Source: Muraenolepis orangiensis
Lineage: Eukaryota > Chordata > Actinopteri > Gadiformes > Muraenolepididae
Reading direction: 5' to 3'
DNA length: 64,000 nucleotides
Assembly (NCBI GenBank): GCA_027704905.1
Contig: CM051019.1
Span: forward strand, 1,494,509-1,558,508
Part shown: in pieces, positions 31,209 to 41,545 of the stretch
How the letters are laid out: each line of letters begins with the position of its first letter
How positions within the stretch are numbered: position 1 is the stretch's first letter
The notes under the pieces: generated by a model
What the model saw: only the letters and a program-made list of their open reading frames with translations
Told to the model about the DNA's origin: nothing
Databases searched by the model: none
Made by a program: the position numbers and the translations under genes

Positions 31209-32512
31209 CTATCTATCGTACCATACCTGAGGTTCATGTCGCCCTGCAGGGGCAGCGTAAGAATGTTGGACAGGGTGCCCCCGGGACAGCAGCCGCAGAC
31301 CAGCACCACCACGGCCGTTATTTCATTCAGAGCGAACGCCTGGAAAAACCCAACCAATCATAAACCGCCTGACATTGAAGCACGTTTATAGTGTGTTTGT
31401 GTGTGTGTGTGTGTACAGTATATAGTATAAGGTATAAAGTATGTATATATATATATATATACACACACACACATTGTTATATGTGTGGCGTAGCCTATAT
31501 GAAATAGAACGGTCTAATTGTCTACTGATGTCAAACCAATGATAACCAGTATATATATACACACATGTATATATATATATATATATATAATATATATATA
31601 ATCATACAACTAGAGTTATGATAACATAACTATCGTTTTTATTATTGTTATTGAATAGTAGGCCTTTGGTTGTTGTTGTTGTTGTTATTATTAACCAATA
31701 CCAACCTTGGCTAAGAGAAATGCAGTGAGAGGCATGATACCAAACTGGGCCACAACTGCTATCATCATTGGCTTGGGTTTCTTGACATGCTCCTGGAGGG
31801 TAAATGATCATAACTTGTTTATTAGACAGACACCTCGCAGAAGGCATGAGAATGTAAGCCAAGTCAGTGGCTGAAACATGACACATATTACCACTAACAT
31901 TATTCAAAAATAAATATTACTCTAAATTAATCTAAATCAGTAGGACCGAATCCCCTTTATTAGTCACGTACATGCACACACATGTCGGTCACATACATCT
32001 ACACACAAGTTTCTCTGCATTTAACCTATCCTAGTATTAGGAGCAGTGGGCAGCTATTGTATATACAGCGCCCGGGGAGCAGTGTAGGGGTCTGGTGCCT
32101 TGCTCAAGGTCACCTCGGCAGTGCCCAGGTGTTTCGGGGACTTAACCACATTGCTACCTTTGCCTACAAATGTAATTCCAACCCTCCAATATAGAGCCAA
32201 ACTGGTTCATATCCTTCACACATGGCGTATGTGGCCTGTAGGAATCGAATCAAACAGGAACACAAAGATAATCCACATCATCACCTTGATCTTGGTCCAG
32301 TCCATGTTACATCCCAGTGACACCATGGTTATGAACATGACTATTGCCAGGCAGAAGTTGAGGAGGATGTCCAGTAGCGGGGACATTGGTGATTCAAAAG
32401 CACCGCCGCTGCTGTTGGACGCCCCTGTGTTCAGCGAGGAGCTGCCGTTGGACCACAGGTCGTCCTCCATGAACCATTCCCAGTCGCCACCCACCGTTGT
32501 CCCCATCGTCAT
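22717..32512 (-). CDS. slc10a1: Sodium/bile-acid cotransporter (NTCP type)
   Basis: Exons in gene order are 32285-32512, 31706-31792, 31227-31339, 30370-30574, 29334-29512, 25016-25218 and 22717-22808, all with AG/GT borders. They sum to 1107 nt, or 368 aa plus stop (human 349 aa). The protein is a basolateral hepatocyte carrier that takes up conjugated bile salts with sodium. The N-terminus has N-glycosylation sites (NGS, NSS) before the first membrane helix. The SLC10 signature VLVCGCCPGGTLSN, the residues VAQFG, ALGMMPLLLY and ETGCQNMQL match positions known in the family to bind sodium (Q68, S105/N106, E257/Q261 in human numbering). Synteny next to srsf5 supports slc10a1 over the ileal paralog slc10a2. 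The ATG at 32510-32512 was chosen because the exon then gives 76 codons in phase; a second ATG lies two codons on. An upstream acceptor-like AG at 32540-32541 suggests a non-coding exon further up. Confidence 0.92.
22919..23394. mobile_element. hAT-type non-autonomous transposon with 8-bp target duplication
   Basis: The element runs 22927-23386. The ends CAGGGGTTCCCCAA and TTTGGGAACCCCTG are inverted repeats typical of hAT elements. Both sides are flanked by the same 8 bp, CTGTAGAC (22919-22926 and 23387-23394), the hAT duplication length. The interior has poly(C)/poly(G) runs and AT-rich filler with no open frame. It sits in the last slc10a1 intron, 118 bp from the terminal exon. Confidence 0.88.
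23625..24615. mobile_element. Foldback repeat element, copy 1
   Basis: An imperfect inverted repeat (about 23628-23720 against 23735-23822; blocks GCATATGTCTTGTCATTA / TAATGACAAGACATATGC) opens a unit whose body is shared with 53868-54625. Shared stretches include TTGTAACTCTTAGTTACG, GAGACAAAACCAGCAAAGAC and CAAATCACTATATGATTGG. There is no open frame longer than chance. It lies in the last slc10a1 intron. The family is unknown; a non-autonomous DNA element is likely. Confidence 0.65.
24167..24230. repeat. 19-bp tandem repeat, about 3 copies
   Basis: TAGAGCCTCTTGTGGCTAG is repeated three times inside foldback copy 1 and is absent from copy 2, so it expanded locally. Confidence 0.9.
25498..25549. 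other. Perfect 25-bp stem palindrome with 2-nt loop
   Basis: The arms 25498-25522 (starting AGACTATCTACCAGAGGGAG) and 25525-25549 are exact reverse complements with CA between. The site lies in the slc10a1 intron between exons 29334-29512 and 25016-25218. Confidence 0.9.
25905..26000 (+). repeat. Retroposon 3' tail with (TATCTTG)n end
   Basis: The segment GGCATTCCAATGTACCTGTT...CAAATATCTTGTATCTTGTATC matches 39990-40078 and, reversed, 30630-30725 and 58640-58745. The heptamer-repeat end fits a LINE/SINE tail. The family was not identified. Confidence 0.6.
26270..29045 (+). mobile_element. Decayed Ty3/gypsy-type retrotransposon (gag-pol fossil), no LTRs seen
   Basis: The element lies in the sense opposite to slc10a1, inside its intron. 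Gag-like remnants around 26,580-26,760 are followed by an aspartic protease with the DSGAQSD active-site motif (around 27,070), then a reverse transcriptase at 27,690-28,370 (VDLSPLN, TPFGRWRY, PQGF and CVDDTI, a variant of the YxDD box), then an RNase H at 28,420-28,790 (LSSAEQRYAAIEGEALAV, VTDHKPL). It is broken: the protease and RT lie in different frames that overlap at 27,682-27,689, part of the segment between RT and RNase H (near 28,380) appears deleted, the frame shifts near 28,790-28,825, and no integrase or LTR is visible. It is inactive. Confidence 0.85.
29925..30228 (+). repeat. LINE 3' tail ending in (AATCT)n, copy A
   Basis: It shares GATAACATACCTGTAAATGT and TGCACTTTACTGCAACATTT with the longer copy at 32,600-33,350 and ends in AATCTAATCTAATC. 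It lies in an slc10a1 intron. Confidence 0.7.
30630..30725 (-). repeat. Retroposon 3' tail, reverse copy
   Basis: TACAATGGAATGCTTTACTG and CCCTCCCGCAGTATGCAT match the reverse complement of 39,990-40,078. Confidence 0.55.
31061..31205. repeat. (CA)n/(CACG)n microsatellite next to an slc10a1 donor
   Basis: CA and CACG tracts end about 20 nt from the donor of exon 31227-31339. On the gene strand this is a GT repeat just downstream of the donor. Confidence 0.9.
31945..32160 (-). repeat. tRNA-derived SINE, body only
   Basis: The reverse orientation of the body seen at 35,711-35,945, with GCTGCCCACTGCTCCTAATA and CCCCGGGCGCTGTATA on the - strand. It lies in an slc10a1 intron. Confidence 0.75.
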
Positions 32513-32599
32513 CCCCAAACCTTTATCGCGAATAAGAACCTGTTTAACACATATTTGAAAAAAGATGTGAGTATCCCTATGATCAAATATGAGCATACT

Positions 32600-33350
32600 C
32601 ACCAACTGCATCACAGTGCGGTACGGCAACTGCACTGTTTCCGACCGGAAAGCGCCGCCGAGGGTGGTGAAAACCGCCCAACGCATCGTTGGATTACCCC
32701 TCCCTGCAATAAACACTACCCACCACAAACGGTGTCTGAGGAAGGCACAAAATATAGTGAAAGACCCTCTCACCCCAACCACGGACTGTTTGCCCTCCTC
32801 CCCTCCGGGAGGCGCTATAGAAACATCTTTTCCAAGTCAAGCAGGCTTAGGAACAGCTTCTTCCCCTCAGCTGTCATCTCCCTGAACCCCGTATCACGAA
32901 GACAGCCCCCACCCCCTCTGCTCAATATATCCTATAATAATAAATCACCATCAATGTCTTTGACTGCCTTGCACTGTAATCACAACTACCTACATATACC
33001 TATAGTTTACATATTTATTGATAACATACCTGTAAATGTGTACATTTTTACTGTACCTGCCGTATATATTTTAATCTTCAACTGTTGATAGAACTGCATA
33101 TCCCTGCTCACTACCTGTTAAATACTTACTTACCTGTGTATATATATACCTATTATTATGCTCATATCTCACATATACTCTACAAGTAATCTTACCTAGT
33201 AGCCTAGTAGACTGTCTTTTAGCAACTGTAAACTGTACAATTATAAATTATATATTACTATGCACTTTACTGCAACATTTGCACTCTGGTTAGATGCTAA
33301 ATAATTTTCGCTGTACAATGACAATACATTTGAATCTAATCTAATCTAAT
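32600..33350 (+). mobile_element. LINE 3' fragment: end of reverse-transcriptase ORF plus 3' UTR, copy B
   Basis: Two frames hold the C-terminal end of a LINE ORF2 as found in fish L2/Rex-type elements: RKAQNIVKDPL in one, and LFALLPSGRRYRNIFSKSS with NSFFPSAVISLN in the other, so it is frameshifted. The 3' UTR follows and ends in GAATCTAATCTAATCTAAT. It lies just upstream of the first slc10a1 coding exon. The clade is not certain. Confidence 0.75.
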
Positions 33351-33359
33351 GTGTGAAAT

Positions 33360-34770
33360 CTTTTCAGCAAGTGACAATTGTTGTCAACCGTTGTCAATGA
33401 TTTAATTTCGTTTATTTGCTTTATATTATCTTATAATGTATAACTGATATATCATTTGATTTATATTGCACGTTCAAAGGACATGCGGTCAACCCTGTAG
33501 CATCAAGTTCCAATCACTCACGTGTTGGTAGTTAGTCAGTTAACCCCCGCCCCACACAGAACAGCGCCTCCCAGTGTCCCGCCGAGGCAACGACACCTCA
33601 TGTGTGACATTATTTCATTGTAGCTTTTTAGTGACGGCCTTACGGGTTTTTTTTTATGTGTATTCATTTGTATTGGAATGTACATTTTTATTTCATTCTG
33701 TGAATGTATGGGGTGTTTAGTCATTTTTGTCACTAGTTAATGCAACATTGTGTATCGTTGCTAATTGCTATGGACGCTGCTATCGTTGAAACCACGTAGC
33801 TTGCATACAGTATGAAGCGGTGCCTTGTCGTTCCTATCTGTGCTGTTATGTGTTATTTAATTGAACTGTTTGGTGATGGTCTTTTTATAAAAACGTGGAT
33901 TTTATGGATGGTATTTATTGTTCTTATTTCGATTCCGACAGGCCGTTTTTGTGAAGCAACCCGGAAGTTATGTTCGCCATTGCGCCAAAAGATCTATTTC
34001 AAATGTTAATTTGACATTCACATTTGGTTTTAATAATCATGACAAATAAAAAAAGATTATTTGTGAAGCGTAAATGCAATCAATAATGTAAAAGGCTAAA
34101 CCTGAAAGACTACTCTTATAGACATAGCTCTACGGGAAGAAAGGTCATCCGAATACAAATAAAAATGTATGTCAATTTATGTTTGCCTAGCATGACCTAG
34201 TATAGATATAGACGTCTGGTCTCTTTTCTACTAACACATTTGGAGTCGGCACCTACTAGGGGAGTGAGGGGAGACAAGGGGTGTCATTTATATGAAAGGG
34301 GGACAGATCAAGATCATTGTTTTCAAATGAGATTAAAAATGAGATCGAGGTCTGATTGTCATATAACGGAGTGCTGAGGTGTGTGGGTCTGGGAAAAAAA
34401 TGTCAGCTCAAAATCTTGGAAGAGGACCTGCTTAGGGTGAGACATCAAAAAAGCTTTGAGGCCTTCTTCAGGTCTCTAGTTCACTCAGGCACTCAAGTGT
34501 CCTTAACCCACGGGCGGTCACAAGATGAACACTAAACATCAAGTGCATTCACTGAATGGAGATTATGAAAAAAAATACACATTTCTCATGAGAAACGCTA
34601 TCAAGAATGCATTTAAAGGCCAAAACTTTTTTCCACGTGTTTGAAATTCGTGGTGTGCAATACATTATATTATTTTGGGTTAATTCATAGCCAGAATATG
34701 GGTGTTATAGCCTTCCCTCATTCAATTCCCAACACCAAAAGTGCCCATGAGCGGTTAAAGCACACTATGT
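33360..34770. other. Intergenic sequence, nothing recognised
   Basis: AT-rich sequence upstream of slc10a1 with no exon-like open frame, RNA gene or clear repeat visible to me. Confidence 0.5.
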
Positions 34771-34774
34771 TTAT

Positions 34775-35260
34775 GTTTATTTAGGATCCCCATTAGCTTT
34801 TGTTCTTGACATCAATGTCTTCAACTGCCTTGCACTGTAATCACAACTCATAACATATTTATTGTTTACATACCTGTATGATAGCCATGTACATTTTTAC
34901 TGTACCGTATGTGTATGTATCTACAACTGTTGATATAACTACATGCCCCTGCTTAATAGCTGCTGTATATATATTTATATCAATTTATCTACAACTGATG
35001 ATATAACTGCATACCCTTGCAACTACCTGTTGATACTTGTAAACTAACCTGTATATATATATATATATATGTATATATAATCTGCACATATCTCATACCT
35101 ACTCTATAAATTATTTTATACCTGTTTTTATACCTAGTTGACTGTTTTTACATCCTACTTAACCAGTAAATTGTATATTACTTTGCACTTTACTGTTAAA
35201 TTTGCACTCTTGTACGATGCCAACTTCTTTTCGCTGTACTGTACTGTTATTTATTTAATT
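34775..35260 (+). repeat. LINE 3' tail, copy C
   Basis: CAATGTCTTCAACTGCCTTG, ACATACCTGTATGATAGCC and TTGCACTTTACTGTTAAATT align with 32,940-33,320. It is more diverged and contains a short AT repeat. Confidence 0.65.
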
Positions 35261-35710
35261 GATGGAAAAGGATACACATCCACATTCTATCCGACTATGA
35301 TAGACTATAACACTTGACTGGATAGGGAACATTGAGCATTTATATAAGAAAACATTCCCTCGTCAGCTAATGTGAAAATTGCATATACAGCTGTCAAGAA
35401 ACATATTAGAAGAACATGCGTAAACAAACTTATTTTAATTCAAAATTTCTACAAAAGGACTAATTACCTTAGATGAATGAGGATTCTGCTGTCTTAATCT
35501 CTGGAAAAATGGGGTTATTCCATGTATATATGACCTTTGGTTTATACCTGGCTAATTATTACCATCAAGGTGTATCTTAGTGTATCCAGCAGTTCTCCAC
35601 CACTGCACTGCACTTTGCCTTGTGTCTTGGGGAGGAGATATTGATATAGTGTACAGGTATTGCTGGTCTGTCCAGAGGGGGAGTCAACCTTGCATGTGTT
35701 GTCAAGATGG

Positions 35711-35945
35711 GGGCAGTCTAGCTCAGGAGGTAGAGCGGTCGCCTCACAACCGGAAGGTTGCTGGTTCGATCCCCGGCTCCTCCTAGCAAAAACTGTCGAG
35801 GTGTCCTTGAGGAAGACCCTAACCCTAACTGCTCCCCGGGCGCTGTATCAATAGCTGCCCACTGCTCCTAATACTAGGATGGGTTAAATGCAGAGAACAT
35901 GTTTCACTGTATGTCTTCATGTATGTGACCAATAAAGAGGATTCA
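35711..35945 (+). mobile_element. tRNA-derived SINE, most complete copy
   Basis: A tRNA-like head of about 73 nt has A-box TAGCTCAGGAGGTAGAGC and B-box GGTTCGATCCC. The body contains CTGCTCCCCGGGCGCTGTAT and GCTGCCCACTGCTCCTAATA and ends in ATGTGACCAATAAAGAGGAT. Four more copies (31,945; 51,040; 55,685; 59,865) share the body in reverse. The body directly attached to the head marks it as a SINE and not a functional tRNA gene. Confidence 0.85.
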
Positions 35946-35949
35946 ATCC

Positions 35950-37864
35950 TCACGATTCGTTGTTTGTGAAGATGGGCCAATGCAACTGTAGGGCAGGTGA
36001 GGAATAACATGTGTTTCCTTAGGGATATTTGGACTATGGCTGGGGTAAACAGAATGTCCATTCAACAAAGATGCGTCTTCTGTCTGTTTTTCCGTTTGAC
36101 CTTACACATACCCCTACAGGCCCGTCTCGACATCAGACGCATAAGGTGAGCATTTTGGAAAGTTATCTACTGGCATCTAGTGGCGATATTTGGAAAAACA
36201 AAAATAAAACTAAAGGTAAATAGTGGAGTGGTATTGTTCTGTTAAAAATGTATATTTTAAATGATTACATATTGTGTTATTTAAAGACAATGAGTTTCAC
36301 TAGAGTGTTTTAATGTCGATTTTTGCTTGATATTAAGAGTAAGGTTTTTGTAAAAAAGTTTACAAATCATACTATATAATAATAACAAATAACAATAATT
36401 AATATATAAAACATTAAATACATCCATCCATGCTTCCCAATTGAGAGGCAGGAACATTATTCCTTGAGTTTGTACTCATGGGGAATTCTTTCACAACCTA
36501 CGTTATATGTCACTCTGCTGCAACATGTCGGTACAGATTCTTACATTTTGCAGCCATAAGAAAGGGAATTTTTGGATCAAATTCTCTCCTAATTGGTGTT
36601 TCCTTCTGACCACCACCAGTTCCCAAGTGTGAAATGTGAAAGAAGACAAGATAGAAGGTTATCGACAAGCGTACTGGAAACTGGGTCCATTGAAAGCCCT
36701 TCACGTCACTTCTGCAGACAGAAGTACTTAACCCTTAATCCATTGTCATAGATGACACCATCCTCCCCCCCACCCCACCCCTGCTAACCACAGCCCAACC
36801 GCCCCATTCATAAGTCAGGGCTTATATATGTAGAGACAACGATGGTAACCACAACAAAACACGTTCCCCAGTGGTGTCTTCCAGGGCCGCAGCATGTTTG
36901 GAACAAGCAGGGAGAAGTGGTGAAATGGTCTGTCCTAAGTAACGACCCCCTTTTTGAAGGAGTGCGGTGTGCGTTGGGGGAAGGGAAATGACAGTTGATT
37001 ATCTGCTCCACCTAAGCAAGAGAGTGAGGGCAGAAGCTGCTCAGACCCAAGGGGAGCTCTCTTGCTCAGCCTTCTGCTATACCAGGGGCCACACCATCAC
37101 CAACCCCGCTCTGTAGCCTGGGCTGTAAAAAGGGGATTATGGAACCAGGATGATTCCAATCAGAAGGAATCAAACAAATAAAACGGATTTGGAGCCGCTG
37201 TCATTGGACTACTGTGGTTGGATGATTCGTCACAAGGTCAAGAGTGGTATTCCTAAAGCTCTCGTTCGGATCGTATATATACAATCACAGTTTATGCTCT
37301 AAGATCTGGGGTAATATTCCTATCTGACCAACGTTCCAGGGGGCCTGTCAGGGCCCCATCCAGACGAGAGATGGAGAGGCTGGTGCAGAGCAGCGTAGTG
37401 CTAGTGGATACATTATTAAAAACCCATGCAGCCTCATTAGCAGCCACGGGGCTCTGTAATGGTGTATAATAGCGTATAACCCCATTTGTGAGCCATACAC
37501 CCTGTCAAAGAAGGAAGTTCTGTTTGACCCCGTTTGTGCCGGCCAGGGCTGCAGGACATATGGCTGAATAACATAGGGAGGGAGATGGGGGAGGGAGATG
37601 GGGGAGGGAGGTGGGGGAGGGTCGGTGATCTCCGAATGAGCTGGTGAGATGGGGGAAGTGAGGGGTTGAATTGCGCAGAGGAAAGGGGAGAGGGAGAGAT
37701 GAGATGGAGGAGGGTCGTTGCATGCTCCTGGGTTGACTATAGGAGCAAGGGCAGGGGGCTTTCTGACCTGCTCGGGGCAGCCGGCAGCTTATGTTATTTG
37801 CACATTTTCTGAACCAGTGACTGTCACTGCACATATAATCCACCGTGTAAGCGCTTTATCTAAA

Positions 37865-37895
<31 letters not shown>

Positions 37896-38740
37896 CATAT
37901 ACAATATATATATGTATACGCATTTCTTTACAAGTTGTTCTCTTACCTACCTTTGTTGAACGCACTATTGTAAGTCGCTTTGGACAAAAGGCCCTAACAG
38001 TAGTGCCAATGGGTTCGAACGTAATTTGTTTCAAGTCTGATGTAATAATCAATACCTTGGTGACAAATTGATTGTAATTTCTGTCGTAGGATAATCTTCC
38101 GAGAGACACGCACAGCAAAGGCTGTGGACATCATCTGGATGTATTCCACGTGTGTGATATGTTACAGCTATTTACCACGAAACCATTAAAGAATGCTGCC
38201 GTAACAACACAATGTCAAGTATATTTGTGTAAGCAAATGCCACATAATTCACGTGTAACTGTACTGATTTGTTTAAAGTATTTCTGAGGTTGATTTTTAT
38301 ATTTATATTGCTATATGTGCAAAAGTATCTGATATCATTGTACTATATAGGGCACATGTCCTTACCTGCAAGTAGTCTGACATGACACTTTATATCTGTC
38401 CCTGTGTTTTGATCAATAAATATATACTCCCACTGTTGCATTTATTAATTGACATTTCCACAACTCACTGTTACTGTAAAACTGACCCCTTTATCGAATA
38501 AAGCGCATGAAATGGAGAACAACACGGCAGCACAGTGTAGGCAATAAAGTATCATCAAACATGATTAAGAATGAGATGATTTACAGATAGATTTGGGTTG
38601 GTGTGCCAAAGAGTGCACAGACAGGGAGGTTTTGCACCCGCCACAGTTTGGCTCTCTTCTAAAGGGTTTTCCTTCCGCTTAGGCTTGTGCAAAATAATAG
38701 TTTGCATAGTGGGATGACCCTATTTTAGATTCTTATATTC
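35950..38740. other. Intergenic sequence, mostly featureless
   Basis: I see a (GT)n run near 37,866-37,890, a G-rich AGGGAGATGGGGG-type repeat at 37,560-37,620, and a short reverse dispersed-repeat tail at 37,956-37,990 (TAAGTCGCTTTGGACAAAAG). No exon was recognised. Confidence 0.5.
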
Positions 38741-38749
38741 TAGTGATAT

Positions 38750-39140
38750 GTGATTTTTCAGTGTGAAAATGTGTTAAATTTAATAACTGAATAAAAACAA
38801 AACAATACTGCAATATGTTTTGCATCGTACAGTATGGCATTATGTTTTGATTGACATGCTTTCTTCGTGGATCGTCCATTTTCAGCACAGTGCCAAAAGT
38901 GGAGAGGATTTTTCTCCTGTAATCCTGCACGTTGTTGGACTCTGCCAGCAGGGAACGTGTGGCCTAATGCAGTGACCATCCCTCCGGGTTCCACTACGCT
39001 CATGAGGAGTGTGGTGTACAGGTCCTTACGCTGAAGGTACTCCTCATTGTGATTCTCCTGTACCACACCTTCACCATAGTGTTCCCTTCGGTCCGGTCCC
39101 TCAGAAGGCGCACAACATTCCTATCCACACCACGCCTGTA
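38750..39140 (-). other. Unidentified coding-like remnant
   Basis: A - strand open frame (38758-39066) reads like protein, for example VVQENHNEEYLQRKDLYTTL followed by MSVVEPGGMVTALGHTFPAG, unlike the repeat-driven frames elsewhere. No start context, splice sites or family could be assigned. A fragment of a mobile-element gene or pseudogene is most likely. Confidence 0.3.
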
Positions 39141-39989
39141 AGTACAGTCACAACCAATGGGTTGAGGTGGATTTGAGTGGCTACTTTGTTTAATGCATAC
39201 ATGATGTTCAGTATACTCACTTGCTGGTGAGGATGGCAGGGAACATCGCTAAGTTGCGTTATAATAGCCGACTCCCACGCAAGCCACCGACCCGAGACAC
39301 CGACTGGGCCACCTTCTCCACTCCTGCCTGCCTTAGTGCAGGTGGTCTGCAGCTCAGGTCCTTAGTGATCATCGTGTACCATTTAAGGGGGGAAAAATGT
39401 ATTAAAATAAAGGCCAATAGCAGCATGTGACTTTTTGTGCTCTTTTATTTGTTCTTGCATGTTTACATACATAGTATTACATATTCAACTGTAATGTAAT
39501 AACTGGAACACAGGTGAAGTGGGTTATACCCGGTGGTGGTAGCAAGACTAGTTGAGATGCACAGTCTGTCCACACTGTGAGGTAGTCTTTCACCCACTGG
39601 TTCCCTATCTCTCCCTTCCTATGTGGATTTATCACCTCTGCCCTGTGCTTGTCAAGTAAGCTGGACTCATATACATCAGTATTCATCATTAATATCCCTG
39701 CAATTACCATCAAAATGGTATTTAAAATGCATAGCCTACATATGGTATTCAATATAATAAGCTTACTTCTTCATGTAGCCTGCATCATTAGTTGCCATCT
39801 TCAGTTGTACTGCTACTGAAATACACTTTGCAAGAACAACACAATTATGATATTGTAGAGGACTATTATAATGCTTTTTAATCTTTTTGCACAATTCAAC
39901 AGATGTTCATACCATCTATCAGTCAATTTGCTGTCCTTTTTTTGTTCATTTTTATTTTTATTGTATATATTATTTGTACGGTATTGTTT

Positions 39990-40078
39990 TTGGAAATGTA
40001 TACTGCGGGAGGGAATGAAGAGCAAGCATTCCAATGTACTTGTTACAAATGGCAAATAAATATCTTGTATCTTGTATT
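39990..40078 (+). repeat. Retroposon 3' tail with (TATCTTG)n end
   Basis: Aligns with 25,905-26,000 over GCATTCCAATGTAC and ATATCTTGTATCTTGTATT. Confidence 0.6.
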
Positions 40079-40399
40079 AATATGTCATAATTCACCTTAT
40101 GTGTGAACCCTACGGGCTATCGCTTGCCTGTGGGGATGTAGAGACACTGGTCCTTTAAGAGGAGGGACGTTTACCTCATGCCTTTGGTTTGTGTCTTCCA
40201 GTTAAATACACGGCACACGCGTGTTGTTCTCCGCGCAATTCTTTTCAATTAATACAATATCATAACAATGTATTAATTACTAGTTTTAATCGATAATTAA
40301 CATTAATTCCAGATGTGTTTTATTTTCTTTCTCTAAAAAGGTGAAGTAAGTTGTGTCAAACCTTCTCAAACGATCAAAACACTGTCAGGCTAGTATTAG

Positions 40400-40403
<4 letters not shown>

Positions 40404-40463
<60 letters not shown>
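40404..40463. repeat. (AT)n microsatellite
   Basis: About 30 AT units, followed by a reversed LINE tail fragment. Confidence 0.95.
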
Positions 40464-40466
<3 letters not shown>

Positions 40467-41010
40467 GTAAGTATACAAGGATTTATCAGGTGGTGATCAG
40501 GGGTATGCAGTTATGAAAAGCAGGATAAATATATATAAATGTATATACAGCAGGTAGAGAGCAGGGATAGGCAGTTCTATCAACAGTTGACGGTTAAATA
40601 GCGAATATATACGGAATATATACAGTAAAAAAAATCTACACAGAGGTGTGTTATCAATACATATTTAACCGTGGGAACCGTACGATTTTGTTACGAATGT
40701 AGTAGCATAGTGGACATATGAGTAATGCATAGTCCGACAGTTACGCGGCTGTAGCCTCCAGAGACCAATGAGAACGCGTCACTGAACCTTATAACAATAA
40801 TACTGTTTTTATACCTATTATAACCGTCTTTTAGCCACTGTAAACTGTAAATGATATACCGTGCACTTTACTGCCACATTTGCACTCTGGTTAGATGCTA
40901 CTTTTTTTTTATTTTCGCTGTACTGTACTGGGCAATGACAATACATTTTAATCGAATCTAATCTAATCATCTAATCTAATCTAATCTAATCTAACCGTCT
41001 ACGACCGACG
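40464..41010. repeat. Two opposed LINE 3' tail fragments, copies D (-) and E (+)
   Basis: 40,464-40,690 matches the LINE tail in reverse (GCAGTTCTATCAACAGTTGA). 40,795-41,010 matches it forward (TGCACTTTACTGCCACATTT) and ends in repeated AATCT. The pair faces tail to tail. Confidence 0.6.
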
Positions 41011-41290
41011 TAGTCCGTAGCGCTAGACTCAACCTCTGCACGCAATATGTGTATATATATATATATATCGTTTTCATATGGCATCTACCGGTTTACCAGT
41101 TTATTTTGTTTATCTTATTTTATTATTTGAATAGTTATATTTTTCAATCGTCGTTCGTAAGACCATTTCGGTGTAGTTGTACGCTAGTGACAAAAAAGGC
41201 ATTCTGATTATGTCTGATTTACAACTCCCACCCACACCCTCCATCCCCCCCCCCCAACATGAAATAATGTCGTGTGTATCCGCGTGGAGT

Positions 41291-41340
41291 CACGTGGTTG
41301 AGTCATCACGTGGTTGAGCCAACCACGTGATGACTCAACC
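41291..41340. promoter_or_regulatory. max: Three CACGTG E-boxes in an inverted repeat upstream of max
   Basis: CACGTG occurs at 41291-41296, 41307-41312 and 41324-41329. The last two lie in exact 20-bp inverted arms (41296-41315 and 41321-41340, loop GAGCC). The cluster is about 210 bp upstream of the max start codon. CACGTG is the consensus site of Max homodimers and Myc/Max or Mxd/Max dimers, so self-regulation is a reasonable inference. Confidence 0.75.
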
Positions 41341-41545
41341 TCCACGCTCGTGTCTGCTTGAGTCTGGTCTGGTGGTGGAGTATTAGCCCTGCTTGTTGTG
41401 TGTGTGTGAGTGAGTGTGTGTGTGTGTGTGTGAGAGCGTGTGTGTGTTACTGTTCGCCGTTGGCTGCCCCGGGGTTTTCATTTTGATTCATGTTGTTTTC
41501 GAGTCGCCCGTTCTTTTAAGAAAAGAGAGGGCAGTTCCGCGGAGA

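Noticed and set aside
35711..35784. A tRNA gene with good A- and B-boxes
   Set aside because: The tRNA-like part is fused to a body found in four other places, one of them also with a head, so it is the promoter end of a SINE.
35815..35829. Telomere-like CCCTAACCCTAAC
   Set aside because: Only two units, inside the SINE body; not an interstitial telomere array.
37340..37500. Possible conserved non-coding element upstream of max
   Set aside because: Composition looks ordinary and I have no alignment to support conservation.
41414..41545. In-frame upstream ATG extending Max by 44 residues
   Set aside because: The extension is Cys-Val repeat sequence from a GT tract; the conserved start MSDNDD follows it.
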